Assembly (NCBI GenBank): GCA_036971715.1 | Contig: JAVHJL010000006.1 | Location: 2,976,001-3,040,000, forward strand | Direction: 5' to 3' | Source of the DNA: Arthrobotrys musiformis | Taxonomy: Eukaryota; Ascomycota; Orbiliomycetes; Orbiliales; Orbiliaceae | DNA length: 64,000 bases | Shown here: in pieces, positions 58,447-64,000 of the stretch | Numbering within the stretch: position 1 is the stretch's first letter | How the letters are laid out: the number at the start of each line of letters is the position of its first letter | Made by a program: the position numbers and the translations under genes | Notes under the pieces: model-generated | Database searches by the model: none | What the model was told of the DNA's origin: nothing | What the model saw: only the letters and a program-made list of their open reading frames with translations

Positions 58447-59373
58447 ATGCCAGACCACCCCCCAATCTCAACCCTTCCCCCCTCCCTCCTCGAAAAGATC
58501 CTCCTCCACCTCCCCGCAAAGCACCTCCTAACCAGACACCGTCTCATCTGCAAATCCTGGACCTCACTGATCTCCACCTCCCCTCCACTAAAATACTACA
58601 CCACAACAGGAACCCACCAACCAACCACGCAACGTCAAATACGCCGCTACCAATCCCTCTACGACTTCAACCCATTCTTCCTTATAATTCTAAATCTTTT
58701 GTGGAAAACACTCGTACCGCTGTGGGTGAAATACAAAGAATCGGAATGTACCGAGGAGGAGGCAAGGAAAGTGAATGCAGCGTTGGCGGGGGAGGTTGAA
58801 ACGCTGTATTTACGGTATTTATATATCTTCTCTGTAACCCCGACGATTCATCCCGTTTATCGGGAGACTAGTCGGAGGATATCTACCACCGATTGGGGCC
58901 AGGTACAGTCGCGGTGTAGGATACTCCTCGATCATGAGATGGAAGAAAAGATGGCGCGGATCAAGACCAGACTTGCCGCAGCGGAGCTGAGACAGAAAGG
59001 AGAAAACGCCGAACAGGAAAAGGATGCGGAGATAAAGGATAAAGAAAAATTCTCCATCCCCTCTGCATTTAAATACCCCACGGGTGATAACCCGCCCAAA
59101 GCCTCAGAAGGATTTCTAATATACCTCTGCCGATTCATGTTCGCCGCCGTACCATCCTACTCCCGAGGGACGAGTACGTATACAACGCCGCCGGAGGAAA
59201 TTTCGACGAGGTTGTATATGAAGGTGTATTGCGCCCCTGCCGACAAGGGTTCCGATCATCCTGCCACCGAAGGGAGGATGTTGACATTGATGAGTTACGG
59301 GTCTGAAGGGCACGAGCCTGCAGTTTCGAAGTTCAATGTCGACGGCACGCCGCGGTATCCATATCAGCGGTGA
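58447..59373 (+). CDS. F-box-like protein
   Basis: Single exon; the frame opens at 58405 but Met15 (58447), giving 308 aa, directly precedes the F-box and is preferred. The F-box spans about residues 7-48 from that Met: ISTLPPSLLEKILLHLPAKHLLTRHRLICKSW, matching the L-P-x-E-(I/L)-L-x-x-(I/L) and V/R-C-K-x-W pattern. F-box proteins recruit substrates to SCF ubiquitin ligases via Skp1. The rest has a hydrophobic LIILNLLWKTLVPLW helix, an alternating charged coiled coil (about 170-215) and a region with TRLYMKVYCAPADKG. This N-terminal F-box plus a lineage-variable tail is a common expanded fungal family, and the substrate is unknown. Confidence 0.72.
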   Translation: MPDHPPISTLPPSLLEKILLHLPAKHLLTRHRLICKSWTSLISTSPPLKYYTTTGTHQPTTQRQIRRYQSLYDFNPFFLIILNLLWKTLVPLWVKYKESECTEEEARKVNAALAGEVETLYLRYLYIFSVTPTIHPVYRETSRRISTTDWGQVQSRCRILLDHEMEEKMARIKTRLAAAELRQKGENAEQEKDAEIKDKEKFSIPSAFKYPTGDNPPKASEGFLIYLCRFMFAAVPSYSRGTSTYTTPPEEISTRLYMKVYCAPADKGSDHPATEGRMLTLMSYGSEGHEPAVSKFNVDGTPRYPYQR

Positions 59374-59936
59374 ACCTTGCAATTTTTGGACACTACAGTC
59401 GGCCTCCTTGTGTATAATAGAAATAGACATCTCTATTTGAGATAATGGTTGCTTATAAGCAGTTGGTTATGTCACATCGCGGGGTAACGTTCATAGAGTA
59501 GGCTCCATGTTCCATATAGGGAATCAAAATTTTTGGTTCACTGAAAAAACCCGAGATTCCATTTTGCTCCTATAGACAAAAAAAAGCTGAAAAATCCCAT
59601 AGGAACCCCTTTGGTAAAGTAGTATGAAGAAGAAAAAACTAAACCGAGAAGAAAAGCCAAAGAAATATCCACTAGCAAATTCCCTTTTGAAAAGTAAGAC
59701 GAAAGAAATCAAAATAAGAGAGTAGACGACATGAGCCCATGTCGCCGAAAGAAGGAGACAAAAACTATCGCCCGCTTCATTTTTGAATACCCAAAAAGAA
59801 AGAGAGAAAGGAGAAACTCTCTTCGTTTTCCCCCCCAAGTTCCGTTATTTCTTCAAATTAGACCAAAGAATCATATCAATTTTAAGACCACAAAGTTACT
59901 CCGTGGCTCAAAATACAGGTCAAGTGTCGTAAAAGC
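59374..59936. other. convergent 3' region
   Basis: 560 bases between the F-box gene and the end of GND1; A-rich on the plus strand. No gene seen. Confidence 0.55.
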
Positions 59937-62379
59937 TTAAGCAAGGTAGGTGGAGGCGCTGACGTTACCGCCACGGCCGGTCCAGTTGACGTGGATGTCG
60001 GCACCCTCCTTGAGAGACTCGCTGGCGTATTCTGGGAGGACACGGAAAGTGTGGGCACCTATAACGGACATTTATTAGTGTTTGTCAATCACATATACTC
60101 GGAGCGGCCTAAGGCACTCACCAAAGTAATCTCGCTGAGCCTGCAACAAGTTAGCTGGGAGGACCTTGCTCCTGTATCCATCGTAGAAGGCCAAAGCGGT
60201 CGAGAAGCATGGAGTGGCAATTCCCAACTCGATACCTCTGATGATGCTTCGTCTCCAGCCGCCCTGGGCGTTGTGGATAGCCTTGTTGAAGAAATCGTCG
60301 AAGAGCAAGTTCTCGAGTTGTGGGTTGGTGCGGAAAGCCTTGGTGATGTCCTTAAGGAAGACGGATCGGATGATGCAGCCTCCACGCCACATGAGGGCGA
60401 TCTCTGGCATGGCGAGTTTCCACTTGTACTCCTTGGCGGCCTATAGGAATATCTAGGGTTAGCGGCGAGGATATAGAGGTGAGCGGTTAGGACAGAATGA
60501 ACGACCTCACGGAGCAACATGAATCCCTGGGCGTAGGAGATGATCTTGGAGGCGTAGAGAGCCTGCTCGAGGTCATCGATAAATGCCTTCTTGTCACCAG
60601 TGAATGGCGAGATCTGAGGTCCCTCAAGGACCTCGGAAGCACGGCCACGCTCTGCCTTCTGGGCGGAGAGACATCGGGAGAAGACGGCTTCACCGATCAA
60701 GGTGACTGGCATACCGAGATCCAAAGCGTTGATGGCGGTCCACTTGCCGGTACCCTTCTGGCCAGCAGAATCGAGAATCTTGTCCAAAAGCGGCTTGCCA
60801 TCAGCAGGGTCATTGTAGTACATGATATCCCTGGTGATCTCAATGAGGAAGGAGTCCAAGACACCCTTGTTCCATTCAGTGAAGACGTCTCCGATCTCCT
60901 TGTTGGACAAACCAAGACCTCTCTTCAAGATATCGTAGGCCTAAATACAACACCATTAGTGCACAGTTGTAACCTAAATGACGTGCGTAAAAACATACCT
61001 CGCAGATGAGCTGCATGTCACCGTACTCAATACCGTTGTGAACCATCTTGACAAAGTGGCCGGAACCTTCGTCACCGACCCACTCGCAGCAGGCCTCGCC
61101 GTCGCTCTTGGCGGCGATGCCCTGGAAGATATCCTTGATATAAGGCCAAGCCTCCTCGTTACCACCAGGCATGATCGATGGGCCGGTTCTGGCACCCTCC
61201 TCACCGCCAGAAACACCAGCGCCAACGAATCTAATTCCCTTCTCGGCGAGGTATTGTGTTCTTCGGTTGGAGTCGGGGAAATGTGAGTTACCACCATCGA
61301 TGACGATATCACCCTTCTCCAGGAATGGGAGGAGAGCCTCAATGAAATCATCGACAGCGGAACCAGCCTTGACGAGAAGCATGACTCTACGTGGGGTCTT
61401 CAATTTGGCGCAAAGATCTTGGATGGAGCGGGCTCCGACGATGGATTTGCCTGTGATTCGATTACTTTAGTATATTGATACCTAAAAGCAGGGCCAGTAT
61501 GATAGCTTGCTTACCCTTAGCTTCATTTGCAAGGAAGTGGTCAACCTTGGAGACCGTTCTGTTGAAGGCAACGACGGTGAAGCCTTTTCACACATTTTGT
61601 TAGATAACATTTCCGTTGTAACGTAATGGATCCGGTACGGGAGAATTACCGTGGTCTGCACCGTTGAGGATCAAGTTCTATATCCAACCGAGCATGTTAG
61701 TCAGCTGCTCAGGATTATTTCCCGGATTCTCCGGGACCTTTCCGAGTACGCAATCAAGAGCCAGAGGAACTTACCTGACCCATAACAGCCAAGCCGATGA
61801 GGCCGAAGTCTGTGTTGTGACCCCCACTGTCAGCATGCTCCGATCTCGCAGAAGTATCGAGTTATATTGGCAATAGAATCGAGTCTCGAGCTTCAATTGG
61901 GATTTCTGGTGCTGAAATCCCAACTTTTCGAGCTCCGTCTACCGGCCGTTCCCCCCTCCAGATTGCGTTGTGTGTGGTGGGGGCGGGGTAGACGTCATCG
62001 GTTCCAGTGCAGAACGTGCAGTACCCGCGAATTCGAAGAAAAAGGCATCGAACTCCACAGGATACGGCGAATGGCTAGCTAGAGCATAGGGAGGGATAAT
62101 ACGGACCGCCACTAGGTGTATCATGGTGTACAAAGCCGCCGGCAATACCGGCAAGCCGCACCTTCGCGTTAGCCAATGTCTGTTCTTGACTTGCCCGCCT
62201 ACAAGCGTAACGAATCCGGGCCAAAAGAAAGGCCGGACGTGGTGAGTGGGATGTTTGGAGAGAGAATAGCCGGGAGAGGGGGGTCCTAGGAGCTACTAGG
62301 AGACGGTGCAGAGGATATACGTATACGGGCATCACCGACGACGGCATTTGGCTGGTACTTACACTGCTTCGGTCGACAT
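59937..62379 (-). CDS. GND1: 6-phosphogluconate dehydrogenase (decarboxylating)
   Basis: Eight exons on the minus strand: 62379-62363, 61826-61775, 61677-61650, 61583-61515, 61450-60999, 60940-60506, 60440-60122 and 60058-59937, giving 497 aa. It converts 6-phosphogluconate to ribulose-5-phosphate with NADPH production in the pentose phosphate pathway. Motifs: FGLIGLAVMGQNLILN (NADP-binding), ANEAKGKSIVGARS, GVSGGEEGARTGPSIMPGG, KMVHNGIEYGDMQLICE with the catalytic Lys, GQKGTGKWTAINALD, MWRGGCIIRS and the C-terminal NWTGRGG. The first exon encodes only MSTEA plus two bases, followed by a 536-base intron. The exon-2 acceptor is uncertain: the CAG before 61826 keeps frame but adds GGHNT before DFGLIG, compared with the shorter N-terminus of other fungi. 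Three small exons (52, 28 and 69 bases) near the 5' end are all required for the Rossmann fold. Confidence 0.95.
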
Positions 62380-64000
62380 TGTGAATTAGATGGTATTGAT
62401 TATGGAGTTTAGGTGAATTTGAGCTTGTGGTAACAGTGCAATCGAGCTCTGTCGATGCTTATAATTGATTGATCGATTGGTGATGAGGGTGGTGATGGTG
62501 GTGATGGTGGTGGTGAGGCCGAGGTGGAGAGAGAGATACTAAAGGAAGGGCAGACGTGAGCAGGACGAAGCTGGGCGGCAGCACTGTTATATACTTTGGA
62601 CCGGTCCGGAATCCAACCACCACCAAACCTCGCACCGGTCTCCAGTGCACCCCCCCTGCCGAGACCCTCTATTATCATGTCTGCGTGAATAGTAAGTGCC
62701 ATTGCCTGCTGTACTACGACCTAACTAACCCACTAATTAACCAAGCTAACACGAGGGTTGATTCCGGTAGATTACTTACTATATCCCCGAATCCTGTAGG
62801 GGTGCCGTTGCAGGCGGTTATAGGAATCACCGATTATATCGATTACGTTGGGAAACCGGCTGCACTGACTTCTTGGACTTCAGTCCCACCCCGAAAAGCT
62901 GCACATTGCACTGTATCAGTCCGGTTTGAGGTATCCGAGACGAGAAGATACCTCGGTGGCTGCCCAATATCATTCCGTAGTGAAGCCCTTCGACGGACAG
63001 TTTGCTATGTATGCATCGCTATATTGCATACTGTGCTATTGCCATTGATATCCATCAGTACAGACTTTTTGATGTTGATACTGGCATTGGGTTTGCAATT
63101 CGATCAATGGTAATTGCAAGGGTTCCAATATATCCCACGCGATCAAGCGCGCGATTTGTGGACGGGCTGAGATCCCAACATTCGGCCGGGCAAAATATTT
63201 CCACGGCGATGGCAAAGGATTCACAAATTCACATGGCCCATCGCATTGGATTCATTTCAGCAATTTTTTTTTTTTTAACCGTCCCTTCTGAGGACCCTAG
63301 GGACTAGAGACTGGACTGACCCCAACTAGGAGATGCTCCCGGTTTGGGCCATTGAGCTATAACCGGCGGATATATGCCCCCTTAACAATTCATTCATTCA
63401 TTCAAACTACTGACATCTAGGATGCCTGCGGAATGGCCAGTGCAGCGCAGCAGTGCGGCTGCCCCGCCCCCACTATACACGGGGAGCTACATGCACCAGA
63501 AAAACCCACAGAAACGGCGTTGGTATGGGATTAAATTGAGCGGTGAATCCTATGCCGTAAAACCAGCTTAGTTGGGCCAATGGCGCTAGCCCGTTCGATC
63601 CCAGCCCAACTTAAAGGACGCAACCGTTTCGCTAGGCTATCGGCGGAATGTCTCTTCAGATAATCGGCATGTTGACGAGAGTAATCAATTAATTGCTAAT
63701 TGCTAATCCCTCCCAGCCAGAGCCCAATCTGATGAGTAAACTGCACGGTGGCCCGCAAGTCGACTGCATTCGAACTGGTCCTTTGGCCTTTTGGGCACCG
63801 ATTGGAGCGAGTGTACGTCATATTGCTGGCATCTTGGCGGCCTTGCGGGATGCTGCAGTAAGCAATCTGGAGCTCAAGTAATACACTTGTAACACAGTTC
63901 TGGTCCCAGTAGCTCCCGCGGTCTACCGAAAAGGCTGCCTGCTGGCTTCTTACTGACGTTTTAGTCAGCCAGATAGTTCTATTATTCTGTTATCAAAGTT
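62380..64000. other. upstream region of GND1 and window end
   Basis: 1.6 kb with a GGTGAT-type repeat (62486-62520, probably GND1 leader) and no credible gene. 63260-63380 has a minus-strand tRNA A-box-like word and a T-run that would be an A-tail; see findings. Confidence 0.5.
62486..62520. repeat. GGTGAT/GGTGGT repeat
   Basis: Imperfect tandem of GGTGAT and GGTGGT units about 110-140 bases upstream of the GND1 start codon. Confidence 0.75.

Noticed and set aside
63550..63610. Possible tRNA with GTTCGATCC B-box-like word on the plus strand
   Set aside because: Only about 30 bases separate the A-box-like and B-box-like words, the T stem does not pair and there is no anticodon arm.

Overview
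The window is nuclear DNA of a filamentous ascomycete (Pezizomycotina type). The support is as follows: genes interrupted by short GT-AG introns (mostly 50-160 bases); fungal versions of HEM14, ZIM17, QCR9, FPR3/4 and GND1; an alternative oxidase; and a cytosolic fruit-body-type lectin. That lectin family (Agaricus bisporus / Xerocomus lectin fold) has a well-known ascomycete member in the nematode-trapping Arthrobotrys oligospora. An Orbiliomycetes host is therefore plausible, but this is inference from one gene plus general style. No complete tRNA, rRNA, CRISPR array or intact transposon was seen.

Layout. 1-5.8 kb: lectin, THOC7 (mRNA export) and an unrecognised 464-509 aa protein. 5.75-12.87 kb: about 7 kb with no supportable gene. 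12.9-14.7 kb: CDC25 phosphatase. 16.8-22 kb, all on the minus strand: a dienelactone-hydrolase/SnoaL-like protein, protoporphyrinogen oxidase and the mitochondrial Zim17 chaperone partner. 23.3-28.2 kb: cullin-3, then the tiny split gene QCR9 (minus), then PYM. 30.2-37.4 kb: the very large N-recognin UBR1. 38.1-41.2 kb: a divergent pair of secreted proteins of unknown function. 41.9-48.2 kb: divergent FPR3/4-type nucleolar immunophilin and REV1. 48.5-50.5 kb: divergent acylphosphatase and nitronate monooxygenase. 53.4-54.6 kb: alternative oxidase. 55.8-57 kb: a third secreted unknown. 58.4-59.4 kb: an F-box-like protein. 59.9-62.4 kb: 6-phosphogluconate dehydrogenase in eight exons. The last 1.6 kb is its upstream region.

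Most genes are unlinked housekeeping functions and there is no evident biosynthetic cluster. Loose themes are ubiquitin (CUL3, UBR1, F-box, and the ubiquitin-binding motifs of REV1) and mitochondria (HEM14, ZIM17, QCR9, AOX). The parts least explained by known families are the divergent secreted pair at 38-41 kb, the secreted protein at 55.8-57 kb, the orphan at 4.2-5.75 kb and the 7-kb gene-free stretch. Two conserved small genes (QCR9 and acylphosphatase) were found only by reading splice sites; neither stands out as a long open frame. Exon boundaries below were derived by hand from splice consensus, reading frame and family conservation, and have no transcript support.
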